Below, one piece after another: positions 23,107-34,056 of a DNA stretch of 64,000 nt. Each line of letters starts with the position of its first letter. The first letter of the stretch is position 1. Source of the stretch: Impatiens glandulifera (taxonomy: Eukaryota > Streptophyta > Magnoliopsida > Ericales > Balsaminaceae); contig NW_025919569.1 in the NCBI RefSeq assembly GCF_907164915.1, forward strand, positions 62,001-126,000. The letters are read 5' to 3'. The notes beneath the pieces were generated by a model. The model made no database searches. It saw nothing but the letters and a program-made list of their open reading frames with translations, and was not told the DNA's origin. Made by a program: the position numbers and the translations under genes.

Positions 23107-24540
23107 TTAATGGATGAGCTGATTAATATCAGTTAAACCGAGTATGTTTCTGAAGTGAGAGAACTTATCTTTCTGCAGGGGCTTTCTGAAGATATCAGCT
23201 ACTTGTTGTTCTGTTGATACGTATTCCAGCGGATATGCTTCAGCATAACATGTTCTCGGATGAAGTGGTGCCTTATATCGATGTGCTTGGTTCTAGAATG
23301 TAGAATCGGATTGTATGTGATTGCTATGGAACTTGTGTTATCATAGAATATCGGAGACTCTTCGGCTGTGATACCAAAATCCTTCAGTTGTTGTTGGATC
23401 CACAAGAGTTGTGAACAGCAACTTTCGGCTGCCAGATATTCAGGTTCTGCGGTTGACGTGGCAACCGATGTCTGTTAATTACTATGCCATGAAACAAGCC
23501 GATCACCTAAGAATTAGCATGTTCCGCTGGTACTTTTTCTGTCAACTTTACAACCTGCATAATCTGCATCCGAGTAACTTGTGAGGTTGAAAGATGAGTC
23601 CTTCGGATACCATAGACCGACTTCAGGAGTTCCCTTTAGGTATTTCAAGATTCGCTTTGCGGCTGTGTAGTGAGACTTTTTTGGATTAGCCTGGAATCTT
23701 CCACACACACCGACCACAAATAGTATATCTGGTCTACTTACTGTCATGTATAGGAGAGAACCGGTGATTCCTCGGTAGGCTGTCAGGTCTACTGCCTGAC
23801 TGTCATCATCCTTGTCCAATTTGATTGATGAGCTCATTGGAGTAGCGGCAGAGGAGCATGTGTGCATCCCAAATATCTTTAGAAATTCCTTTGTGTATTT
23901 AGGTTGACTGATGAAGGTTCCTCCTTCGAGTTGCTTAACCTGAAGGCCTAGGAAGAAGCTTAATTCTCCCATCATACTCATCTCAAATTTGTTAGTCATC
24001 AATGTTGAGAATTTATCACATAGTTTAGGATCGGTTGATCCGAAAATGATGTCGTCCACATATACTTGTATAATTAGGATATGCTCCTTTTTCTCAAATT
24101 TAAATAGAGTTTTATCCACCGAACCGATGGTGAAATCATGTTTTAACATAAATGCGGTTAGTGTGTCATACCAAGCTCTAGGAGCTTGTTTTAAACCGTA
24201 AAGTGCTTTATTTAGGCGGTATACATGATTAGGCAGGTCAACATTTTTAAATCCGGGTGGTTATACTTTCTCACGTAGGTCACCATTTAAAAATGCACTT
24301 TTAACATCGATTTGAAAAACCTTAAAGTTTTTGAAAGCAGCAAAGGCTAGAAAAATGATAATAGCTTCAATCAAAGCTACAAGAGAAAATTATTCTTCAA
24401 AGTCAATGCCTTCTTCCTGTTTGTATCCTTGTGCTACTAATCTGGCTTTGTTCCTCGTGACCAAACCGTCTTCATTGAGTTTATTTCTGAATACCCATCT
24501 TGTTCCTATGACCAGTTGATCTTTCGGTCTAGGAACTAGG
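23107..24540 (-). pseudogene. pol: pol of element C: reverse transcriptase and RNase H
   Basis: The reverse transcriptase begins near 24540 ([20 protein letters not shown] in its reading frame) and runs through [21 protein letters not shown] and the catalytic YVDDIIFG (about 24062-24040, both Asp present). The Copia connection LSFFLGLQVKQ, YRGITGSLLYMTVSRPDILF and RNase H motif YSDADYAGCKVDRKSTSG follow. The polymerase part 24149-23514 is open. The region upstream (24530-24150) and the RNase H (23513-23405) contain stops or frameshifts. The end, to the TAA at 23107, has the DIF-KPL and FSHFRNILGLTD pattern conserved with element B. Confidence 0.9.
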
Positions 24541-24542
24541 TA

Positions 24543-26363
24543 CTAGACTTTATTACTCTCAAACTGGTTCAACTCTTCTTGCATTCCCAAGATCCAATCC
24601 GGATCTGACAATGCTTCATCCACCCTTTTCGGCTTAATCTGGGATATGAAAGCAGAATTAAAGTATTCCTCCAGAATTTGTCGCCTAGTTCGAACGGGTT
24701 GTAAAGGGTCACCTATAATTAGCTCAGGAGGATGATTTGTGTTCCTTTTGAGATTCAGTTCAGGAGTGTCTACCAAATAACCGTTTAATGGATCAAGGCT
24801 AGACATATCGGTAGGCTAAACAAGAGTGTCAGACCGACCGATTTCCTCAGTTTGAACCGAGGTGTCAGCTTCCTGCCATGTGACAGCTTGATCCGGCTGG
24901 GTTTCATCATTACCCATTTGGTCATGGACAAACAGTCTGAAAACCGGAACCTCATCTTCACTATCAGAATGGATATTGTTGTTTTCCTATCTGTTGTGTA
25001 GATCAAAGGATGATGCAGTGTTACTTTCAACCGATTCATCGAAAACGACATGAAGAGATTCCTCCACGGTTAGAGTTCTAGTGTTATACACTCTATATGC
25101 TTTATTAACTGCTGAGTAACCTAGCATGATCCCAATATCGGATTTTGCTTCAAAAGCAGATAGGTAATTTTTGCCATTTATGTGAATGTAACATTTACAA
25201 CCGAAAATTTTAAGATACCTAAGGTTAGGAATCGTATCAAAGTATACTTCATACGGTGTTTTGTTGTGAAACTTGTTGATCAAAGACCGGTTTTGCGTGT
25301 CACATGCAGTACTGATAACTTCGGCCCAAAATTTTTGAGCAATGCCCGAATCGGCTATCATGGACCTTGTGGCTTCCTTGAGAGTTCGGTTTCTTCTCTC
25401 GGCCAGGCCGTTCTGTTGATGAGTCCTAGCACTAGACAACTCGTGTCTAATACCGGATACATCAAGAAATACATTTAGAGTACTATTTGTAAATTCGGTT
25501 CCTCTATCACTCCTAATGCTGTTGATGCCTGTTGATTTTTCATTTTGTAAACGTTTAAACAATGTAATTAAATTTGATGTGGTTTCACGTTTGGATGCCA
25601 AAAATATTACCCATGTATACCTAGAATAATCATCAACAACTACCATAGTGTAAAGCATACCACCTAGGCTGACGACCCTAATCGGTCCAAATATGTCCAT
25701 GTGAAGGAGATCTAAGCATCGGTTAGACAGAATGTGTTCTTTACTCTTACAGGTTGACTTAGTTTATTTACCCATTTGACATGCTGAACAAACCTTATCC
25801 TTATTGAATACTATATCAGGAATTCCTTCAACTAGCTTTTTATCGCGGATATAGTTTAAGGTTTTCAGGTTTAAGTGGTTTAACCTTTTATGCCACAGCC
25901 AGGTTTGATCGGTTTTAGCTACCATGCAAACCGGATGTTCTACTTCATTTTTCCAATCTACCTTGTATATATTTCCTAACCTATTTCCGATTAGTAGTAT
26001 GTTACCCTGAGAGTTTTTAACTAAGTATGCATGTTTTAGAAATTATACAGTGTATCTAGCATCACACATTTGGCTAATGCTCAGCAGGTTAAAGTGTAGG
26101 TTTTCAACTAAGAGTACATTATCAATTGTTAAATTACCATGGACAATCTTACCCTTGCCCACAGTTCTACCTCTTGAGTTATCACCGAAGACAATCATTG
26201 CACCGGTTTCTATTCTGATGTTGGTTAGAAAGTTTTTGTTTCCAGTCATGTGTCTGGAACAGCCGCTGTCCAGGTACCATTCAGAGTTTCCTAGCCGTTT
26301 CTTCATATCATGCAAAATATACATATTTACAACTATTTGGTATCCACATTTACTTGGGTCCAC
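24543..26363 (-). pseudogene. pol: pol of element C: protease and integrase
   Basis: 26363-26043 holds the aspartic protease with active-site WYLDSGCSRHMTGN. The pre-integrase zinc-binding part (about 26040-25740) is interrupted. The integrase catalytic core (25700-24987) keeps MDIFGPIRV (first Asp), RSDRGTEFTN (second Asp) and HQQNGLAERRNRTLKEA (Glu), i.e. a complete DDE set. The integrase C-terminal and linker region continues to 24543 (ALSDPDWILGMQEELNQFE), where the Trp codon that is a stop in element B is intact. Frameshifts lie around 26040, 25710 and 24990. Confidence 0.9.
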
Positions 26364-28125
26364 AAGTGATTAGTCCCTTAGGTATCCAAACTTTAATAAG
26401 TCATACAATTTTTCCGGTTATGGTTTTAACTAGTTTTCCTGCACTCGGTTTGGAGTCTTTCTCCTTTCCTAAGAATGACTTACTCGGAGGTGGCCTTTGG
26501 TTTATCCTATGCGATCGTAGATCGGCGTGCTTGCCTTTGGGCCGGTTGGCTTTTCTTTTCTTAGGATGAATCCATTTTTCAAAATCAGTTGGACCTACAT
26601 AGATTAGTTAGTCTTCCGGATATGAGGCACTTTGTTCCTCATCGTCGGTTAAGGAGCTCTTGACAAAACTTATAAAGGGAAGGTTATCCTTTGTGAGCCT
26701 CATTTTGTCAGAATGGTTCCGGTTTCTGGATCTGTTGTTCTTGTATCCAAGACCAAACATGCACTTGGGATGTCTATTATAATTACACATTCTATTCACC
26801 ATTTCACTGGATCTTTTCCATGCGGCTATTCGATACTGAGTTCGGGCATCTTCCTCCTCGGTCAACTCTTGAACTGACTCCTTGAGCTGTTCGGTCTCAG
26901 AGGATAGTTCAGGTGCTGCCTTGGTTTCTAAGATTTTATCAGGTTGGATGGTTTTTGGTTCGGTCAAGGTAGGTGTTTTGGGGTTGGTTCTAAAGTTGAG
27001 TTGGGTTGGTATTAATGTTAATAGGTTCTTATACTCTACTACCATATCATTTAGTGCATTAAATAACTCATCTTTAGTAAATTCTTCACAAGGAGAGTCA
27101 AATACATGTTCCTCGTTTGCCATGAGACATGTGAGTTCATCATCGCTGTCACTGTGTGCCCATAGGCTTCCTCCATCATCGGCTATCAGTGCTTTCTGAA
27201 CTTCACTTCCTTCACCGGTTTGTGGATAGTTATTTCGGTGGTTCTGATCGTCCGGTTTCCGGTCATTCCGCATCGGTTTTCTGCATTCCCACCTGAAATG
27301 TCCCAAACAATTGCAATTATAACATCTAACATTAGATTTATCACCGTAGTTATAGTTGGTGTTGTTTGCCAGTTGGCTTCTCTTCATGAATCTGCCAAAT
27401 TTCTGTGCAAGCATTGCCATGGCATCTTCGGTAAACTGTTCTGCGGTTCTGATCGGTGCAGGAGCAACCGGTTCTATGGATGTGACCAATGCTTTTGTGG
27501 AGGTTGAGGCAGAAACTTCATCTTCAATCCTAAATCTCATTTCAAACTCATATGCCTTAAGATCTTCGAACACATCGTGTAGCTTCATATTGCTTAGACA
27601 GTTTGACTCTCTCATCACCATCGTCTTTATATCCCATGCACTTGGAAGAGACTTTAACTCTTTCATGATGATTTCCTTGTTATCATACTTCTTTCCAAGA
27701 GTTGATAGCTCATTTATCACATCTGTGAACCGGTCACTGTACTCCCTCATTGTTTCTCCCGGTTACATCTTAATGTTTTCGAACTTCTGGGTAGCCACCA
27801 TTATCTTATTTTCCTTGGTTCTTTCGTTTCCCTCATGAATTTGAATCACCATATCCCATATTTCCTTTGCGGTTTTGCAATCTCTGACCTTACAAAAGGT
27901 GTTCCTGTCCAAACCGTTGATGATACGGTTTCTAGCATGATTGTTTAGATTGTTTCTTCTCTTATCATCAGTTGTCCAATCCTTTCTGTCTTTGTCAATC
28001 TTTACCGGTCCTTCAGTCAGAATGAACTGCATCTTGTCGTCCATGGTAATTAGGTGCAGGTGCATGCGTATCTTCCAGTTGGCGAAATCGTCACCTTCTA
28101 GCATTGGGGGCCTATCAAACAACAT
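26350..28125 (-). pseudogene. gag: gag of element C
   Basis: The start at 28125 (MLFDRPPMLEGDDFANWKIR) lies just inside the PBS. It has the Copia gag core: KEIWDMVIQIHEGNERTKEN, the MREYSDRFTDVINELSTLG segment, and a CCHC zinc knuckle RCYNCNCLGHFRWECRKP (about 27330-27280), intact in CX2CX4HX4C spacing. A stop near 27765 separates the N-terminal from the central part, and another at 26608 precedes the terminal WIPKGLI motif (about 26370). The sequence DDGGSLWAHSDSDDELTCLM is shared with element B and, more loosely, element A. The gag stop overlaps the start of pol in another frame. Confidence 0.88.
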
Positions 28126-28150
28126 GCTTGCTTGAGTATTGAAACTAACT

Positions 28151-28162
28151 GCTCTGATACCA
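28151..28162 (-). promoter_or_regulatory. Primer-binding site of element C
   Basis: Minus strand TGGTATCAGAGC, complementary to initiator tRNA-Met, two bases from the 5' LTR end. Confidence 0.92.
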
Positions 28163-28164
28163 AT

Positions 28165-29113
28165 TGTTAGGATATAGGTCGCGGCTGGCGGACCGGGGTC
28201 TGGCCGGTTAGCGCCTTTCACTCAACGGTTGGTGATTAATCCGGTTAGAGATTAACACCGGAGTTTCAATACTACACAACCTGTCACAATCCCTTGAACC
28301 GAGTTCAAGTGTTGAAGTAGTTTGTTTCAGGTTGAAGCAGAACACACACTAGATGGATAGAACCGGATTTAGATAAGGTCGGTTTGGAGTACAGTGGGTC
28401 GGTTTGGGATTTAGTAAGTCAGGTTAGGTAGAATCAGTTAGAGTGCAAGGCCGACAGAAAGTAAATAACAAGACAGGTTTTTATGGATGTTCAAAGATAA
28501 AACTCCTACGTCACCCCTTCCTCTCGAAACCGCGAGAAGGATATTCATTAATGAATATACAAACACAATCCGATCGAGACTTATTTTCTGCTCGATAACA
28601 CTCGTACAATTTTAACCGAAATTGTAATCTTACTTCAAATGAACGCTTGAGCTCTAAATCTTGTAGAGAGATAAACTTGTAATTAATAATTCTTAGAGCT
28701 TGTAGTTGTAGAACTGGTAACCGTATTTACTCATCTTCAGCTCCTTCTTTTATAGGTGAAATGTGCAACGGTCACATTTCATTTCCTTGAATCTGATTGG
28801 TTGAGCAGAGGTTCAGTGATTCAGACCTGGCGGTCTAGACTTCCGGTGTAAAGGTCAAACCGGCTAGGTTTGTCTTTTACTTAGTATGGCAACTGTCGGT
28901 TGGACAGTTGCCTGTACCTGGAGGATTGCGTCTCTGATTTATCCTGGAGTGGAAAGATCCTGTCGGACGATCTTCTGCAGCCTGTAGATTGTCCTCAGAC
29001 TTGTATGAATATGGTAATACTAGGATCTGTCCTTCGGTAATACTAGGATCTGTTCTTGCACAGAAAGTTTGTTTTTGTTAAGTTCTATTTAACCGGTCTA
29101 ATTTTATCTAAAA
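28165..29113 (-). repeat. 5' LTR of element C
   Basis: 949 bp, TGTTAGGATA...TTTTATCTAAAA on the plus strand. The outer terminus is mutated: on the coding strand TTTTAG stands where the other LTR has TGTTAG. It lacks about 190 bp near the outer end relative to 16215-17325. The 5-bp duplication gttac follows at 29114. Confidence 0.9.
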
Positions 29114-29118
29114 GTTAC

Positions 29119-29598
29119 AACCGGCACGCATGGCTTCTTTTCTCTAAATAAAAATTAAGCGCAGATCAGATGACCTTAAATCCTACTACAAATTTTAAAT
29201 TTAATATCTGGCACATAGAATTATCTATGATTATAAATTTATGTTTTTAATAAAAAAAGTTAATTGAAATCAAAATTTTAACTCTTTCTTTTGTTTTTTT
29301 CACCAAATTAATATAAAAATATTTTTGACAATATAACAAAAATTATTTATTTTTTTATTTTTTTGATATTTTAAGGTATATTAGGATATTTATTTAAATT
29401 TTTTAAATAATGTTTAAAATAATAATTAAACAATTTAAATCCCTTGCTAAGTTTAATTTGGGTCATTTAAATAAATATTTTAATTTAAATTATTTTTGAA
29501 TATTTATTTAATTATTCTAATTAGTTAAATTTTCATATTATATATATTATATATAAATAGGAAATTTATTTATATTTAATAATAATATCCTTTCGCAC

Positions 29599-29671
<73 letters not shown>

Positions 29672-30269
29672 TTTTTATCTCTAATAATTAATTTTTTTAT
29701 TTTCTTTCTACTTATTTATATATATATATTTTTCATATGGTCTAATAAAGTAAAAGATTATACATATTTTTATTAATTTAAAAATAAATATTTTTTAATT
29801 AATATTAAACATATTTATTCCCTATCATCTATATATATTAATTTTGTATTGCTAATTAAGTTTTTTTTTTATTTATTTTCATTCTTTTATATTTATATAT
29901 ATATATATAAATTTTATATCTCTAATAATTAATTTTATTTTATTTTCTCCTACCCATCTATATTTACATCTATCTATCTATATATATTATATATATATAT
30001 ATATATTATTTTTTTATATATATAAAAGATAATTTATTTTTATTTAAATATATCACATATTAAAATTTTTAATTATACATACTTTAATTTAATTAAAAAT
30101 TAATATTAAGCATTTTTCTGTCCTAAATATATATATATTGTATATTTATAATTAATTTATATTTTATTTTCATATATATATATAATGAGTATATATGGAG
30201 AGAAATTATTTGTATTCAAATATATCATAGATTAATTTTTAAATATTATATATATATATATTACAGATC
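29119..30269. other. AT-rich intergenic stretch with (TA)n
   Basis: No gene seen. Very AT-rich, with a (TA)n tract at about 29603-29668 and shorter TA runs at 29716, 29898, 29985 and 30245. Confidence 0.8.
29603..29668. repeat. (TA)n microsatellite
   Basis: About 33 uninterrupted TA units. Confidence 0.95.
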
Positions 30270-30681
30270 TTAAGGCATTTATAGCAGAATCCTTAAAATA
30301 TGTTCTATCTCTATTATGAAGATAAATAATATAAAAGTTGTAAAAAAAATGCTTTATTAAATTTCCTATCTATATAATTTTTTAGGGATGATGAACAGTG
30401 AATCCTTATATTTAGGGATTACTGTAGAATCCCTAAATAATAAAATAATATATTTTATCTTTTATGGATAACAATCAATATTTAAATATATATGAATAAG
30501 TAATTAAGTGGCTGAGATGGTTGAAAAGTTGGTTGTTTTAATAAATATTTAAATGATATATGTATAAGGATAAGGAAGCTGATGTAGAATAATTTATATT
30601 TTGATTCTCTAAAATAGGGATATTATTATTTTATATTATTTTTAGGGATACAAAATAGGGAAGCTGATACAAATGCCCTTA
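30270..30681. mobile_element. Tourist-like MITE (PIF/Harbinger type)
   Basis: Element 30273-30678 with imperfect terminal inverted repeats: aggcatttatagcagaatcc on the left, and gggcatttgtatcagcttcc as the reverse complement of the right end. It is flanked by TTA on both sides (30270-30272, 30679-30681), the target duplication of PIF/Harbinger elements. No coding capacity. An internal inverted repeat tttagggat...atccctaaa lies at about 30382-30446. It sits directly at the left edge of the duplicated HD-ZIP segment. Confidence 0.55.
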
Positions 30682-31199
30682 TACATTTAAATATTTTTGG
30701 TACACATTCTTACCCTAAAAATAATTTTAAAATATATAAATATATTCTTCATGGAAATTCCTCTTAATAATAAAGAAATTAATCCATGTCGGTATTACTG
30801 AAATATTTAAGTTGATTTTTTTTTTTTGTAAGTTATAGTATAATAATAAAAATTAATAAATTTAATGGGTAAATATAGTTATTGGTAAAGAGTTTAGGAT
30901 AATATCGATTGAAGCTATTTTATTAAATAAAAAAGATTATTATTGTCTACATTTTTTTAAGATATACGTTTAAAAATGTTTTTGATATACATGTATTATT
31001 TAAAAATTAAATAATAAATAACTTTCTTAAATATAAAAGTACAATCTTTTATTTTTTTTAATATTTTTCTTCATTTAAAGTGATTCATATTGTTCTTTTT
31101 TCCTTTTTCTTTTCTTTAATCATTAATTATTTTATTAAAATAATTATAGTATATATAGAAAAATCATGTTCAAGGTCTAAAATAAAATAAGTGCGAAAA

Positions 31200-31390
31200 A
31201 TAATGGTTTTAAGTAGAAATAATGATCATGTTCCAAAATCCTAAAGATTTTCAAAGAACATGATTTAAATCACCTCTATATCAAAATCGTTTTCGATATA
31301 CTGCATATCAGATTCAAATGCTTGAAACGTAAGAATAAATATGGTTCATATTTACTGTATTGTTTTTTTTATCAATGAATTCATATGTAA

Positions 31391-31457
<67 letters not shown>

Positions 31458-32675
31458 GTTATAAATGAGCTTAAACCATTTTTTTTAAAGAAAGAGAGGA
31501 TACATATAAGTTTTTGTATTATTTGATATTTATCGATGATGATAGATCTTAAATTTATATATTTATACAAATTAATGTTTATTCATTTTGAAATTATTCA
31601 CTTTAAAATCAAAGATGTTTTAACAATACATTAAAGTATTCTATAATTTGGGTGAATTGCGGTATTAATGAATAGTTTTATTATTTAAAAAAATAGGAAC
31701 TAATTTATATGATTTAATATGATATACATCAATATTTTTATTTATTTTTTTATAAATCTCCTTTCAATTATTTTATCTTATATTTTATTTTATCTTATAA
31801 ATCTCCTTTTAATTTTGATTATTTTTCCTTTGTTTTGAAATAATTTAATTACAAATGTATTTAATTAAAAAATTATATTAATTTATTTGCTTTTTTAATT
31901 TCATTCTCTTTTCCACCTCTAAGTAGATGTAAATGGATATTTAATTTTTATGAGTTTTGAAATTGAAGGAAATTCACTGAATGTCTTCATCCGAATGACC
32001 GAGATCGATACAGAATCGAAATTGAGTTTGAGCTCACACCAAAATTTAGGTTCCAAAACAAGAGGACCATTCTTTATAATGTATTATAACTCTTCTTTCT
32101 TACATGTAATTGTATGTTTCAAAAATAGTTATTATATATTTTTTATTTTTATAATGATATTAATTGGCGCATTAAAATGCACAAATAAATTGTAGCATTA
32201 GTTTTATTCTTTTTTTTTTATCCTTTTAGTGAATGCCATAGTTGTTATTATATTTATTTTATTGTGTGCTCTCCCCTTTCTCTAAATTTTCTTCCCACAT
32301 CCCTCATAAAATAATATGTAAATATTTGTATGCAGGAACAAAATGAGAGGGTGCAAGGGTTTACTCTCCCAGAGAAAAACGACAGGCTAAAAGTTGAGAG
32401 TCTCTCAATGAATAGGTTGTTGAATGAGTATTCATACAATGCTGGTAAGGTATTTACTCCCTTTGTTCAAGTGCAACTTGCCAATATAAGACAACTTCAA
32501 GTCGATAATTTCTATTGAAGCAAAAGATTTATTTCAATTACTCTATTTTTATTTATTAACTCATTCCATTCTCTTAGAATTATATTGTGCATTCTTATTT
32601 GTTATAAACTCTAACTTAAATTTCTTAATTTATTGTTGTATGTATATCTAAAATGGGGCGGACCAATCAGTACTA
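31200..32675 (+). pseudogene. HD-ZIP IV homeobox pseudogene, copy 1, 5' part
   Basis: HD-ZIP class IV proteins are plant epidermal transcription factors with a homeodomain, leucine zipper and START domain. An exon ending at 31325 (gtaag donor) encodes homeodomain helix 1: RYTAYQIQMLET, equivalent to the family's HRHTxxQIQELE. An exon at about 31970-32076 encodes [17 protein letters not shown] and the recognition helix KFRFQNKRT. Here the invariant Trp of WFQN is Arg and about three residues before it are deleted. An exon at 32336-32529 encodes the zipper region (ENDRLKVESLSMNRLL), with a frameshift near its end. The next exon is cut at 32675 by element B and resumes at 47637. The paralogue at 61860 has the uninterrupted site. 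Confidence 0.75.
31397..31454. repeat. (TA)n microsatellite in intron of HD-ZIP copy 1
   Basis: About 29 TA units, inside the intron between the two homeodomain exons. Copy 2 lacks the tract at the matching place (about 62010). Confidence 0.95.
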
Positions 32676-34011
32676 TGATAAGAAAAATTAAGAAAGTTAA
32701 TTTTTTAAACCGACCATACATTACAAGTTTTGAATATTTATTCTAAATAATCAAAAAGGGAGAAATTGATAAGAAAAATTAAGTAAAGTTAATTTTTGGA
32801 ACCGGCTAGAAAAACTAAACAATTGTTAACCTCTGTGTGCAGGAACAGATCAAATCGTATAAACCGGCTGGAGCCTCATGAACTGGCTGTTGAAACACTT
32901 CAAAGAAATCCAGTTTCAAGTGATCAAGTCAAGATCAGAGGAACCGGTTTTTAACTCTCTCAAGAGACCGGCTAGCAAAGACAAAGTTCACATTCCAGCC
33001 GGACTATATTATGTAAGAGACAAAACCGGAAACTCCAATCTACAGATGACGTAATATGACGAAATAGACGTGTCTCGAAGGGATAAAAGAAGATAAGATT
33101 CGATCATAAGCATGCGAGGAAAGCAATGATGATTTACTGATCCGATGTTGACAACCGGAAGGTGCATGCCTGACACGTGTCCGAATCTGTAAACCGGAAA
33201 CGTCATATTTACCTGAGGAATCCCTGCATGCTTGCTAAGTGTTGAGGAAGGTAAAACGTGCAAGTAACCTTCCTGCACCGGCGTGATGCTGGATCAACCA
33301 ATCCCACGGTGAGAGAAGAAAATGACCGTTGGGATCTCATCTACTATAAAAGGAAGATGAAGCGACCTCATTAATGACACATATAACATCAGAGCGAACA
33401 CGAACATACGAAAGCAAGCGATAAGTTACAATATCTTAGAGAGATAAAATCCTACGAACGATCCAAAACCGGTGTGTCATAAACCGGAAGTTTTGTCTGT
33501 GTGTGTTTGTATTGTGTTGTGTATTACATCAAGAGTGAGTTAGTGTAACCGACGAGTAGCGATTTGGGCTCGAACGATAGTGTTATTGTTGTAACGTTGA
33601 AAGTTAGTGGAGATCCTTCTCATAACCTGAGAAGAAGGGGTGACGTAGGAGGGTTTGCTCCGAACATCCATAAAAAATCTTGTCTCGTGTCATTTCCTTT
33701 ATTTCCCGCTTATTCACTTAATCTAACCACAAACCAAAACAATCTTACTCTTTAAACCAAAAACCGGTCCATACACTCCATCTAAAACCGACTTCTTCTA
33801 AACATCATCTAAGTCGCATACGTTGCTTCAGACTGAAATAGACATTTCTGCCCTTGAACCCGGTTCAAGAGTTTGTGACAGTTTGCGAAGTACTGAGAAC
33901 GGTCATAGTCTCTAACCGGACTATCACCAAAGTGTTGTGTGTTGTGTAAGAGGCCGCCCTTCCTGAAACCGGAAACACCCCGGTCCTCCAAGGGCGTCCC
34001 CGATCCTAACA
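32676..34011 (+). repeat. 5' LTR of element B
   Basis: TGATAAGAAA...GATCCTAACA, 1336 bp. The first 91 bp are an extra copy of the polypurine-tract region plus LTR head: a second TGATAAG preceded by caaaaagggagaaat starts at 32767. TATAAAAGG at 33345-33353 is the likely promoter. AACCGG words recur throughout. Confidence 0.95.
33345..33353 (+). promoter_or_regulatory. TATA box in 5' LTR of element B
   Basis: TATAAAAGG; the same motif lies at 46970-46978 in the 3' LTR and, reversed, near 35640 in the solo LTR. Confidence 0.7.
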
Positions 34012-34013
34012 AG

Positions 34014-34025
34014 TGGTATCAGAGC
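34014..34025 (+). promoter_or_regulatory. Primer-binding site of element B
   Basis: TGGTATCAGAGC, two bases after the 5' LTR; complementary to initiator tRNA-Met. Confidence 0.95.
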
Positions 34026-34056
34026 GAGGTTCTTAGCACTCAAGCAACCGAAGAAG

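Larger units (their letters stand above)
16215..29113 (-). mobile_element. Element C: Copia LTR retrotransposon with three accessory ORFs
   Basis: 12,899 bp on the minus strand with a perfect 5-bp target duplication (gttac). In element order: 5' LTR 28165-29113, PBS 28151-28162, gag 28125-26350, pol 26363-23107 (protease, integrase, reverse transcriptase, RNase H), aORF1 22582-21926, aORF2 21485-20785, aORF3 20263-17615, duplicated polypurine tracts, 3' LTR 16215-17325. Its order and proteins match element B closely, but its LTRs differ in sequence. The size and extra genes after pol resemble the Sirevirus (SIRE/Maximus) branch of Copia; that placement is inference. The two LTRs differ by indels (949 vs 1111 bp), and most genes carry stops, so it is an older copy than element B. 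Confidence 0.9.

Noticed and set aside
31950..32195. 81-residue frame over the homeodomain exon of copy 1
   Set aside because: It is in the wrong frame. The homeodomain residues read in a neighbouring frame through the same bases.
33009..33278. 89-residue minus-strand frame in the LTR, repeated at 46634-46903
   Set aside because: It is present in both LTRs simply because they are copies. It opposes the transcript and has no recognisable protein features.
34014..34030. Possible tRNA gene at tggtatcagagc sites
   Set aside because: These are primer-binding sites complementary to the tRNA 3' end. No cloverleaf or A/B boxes surround them.
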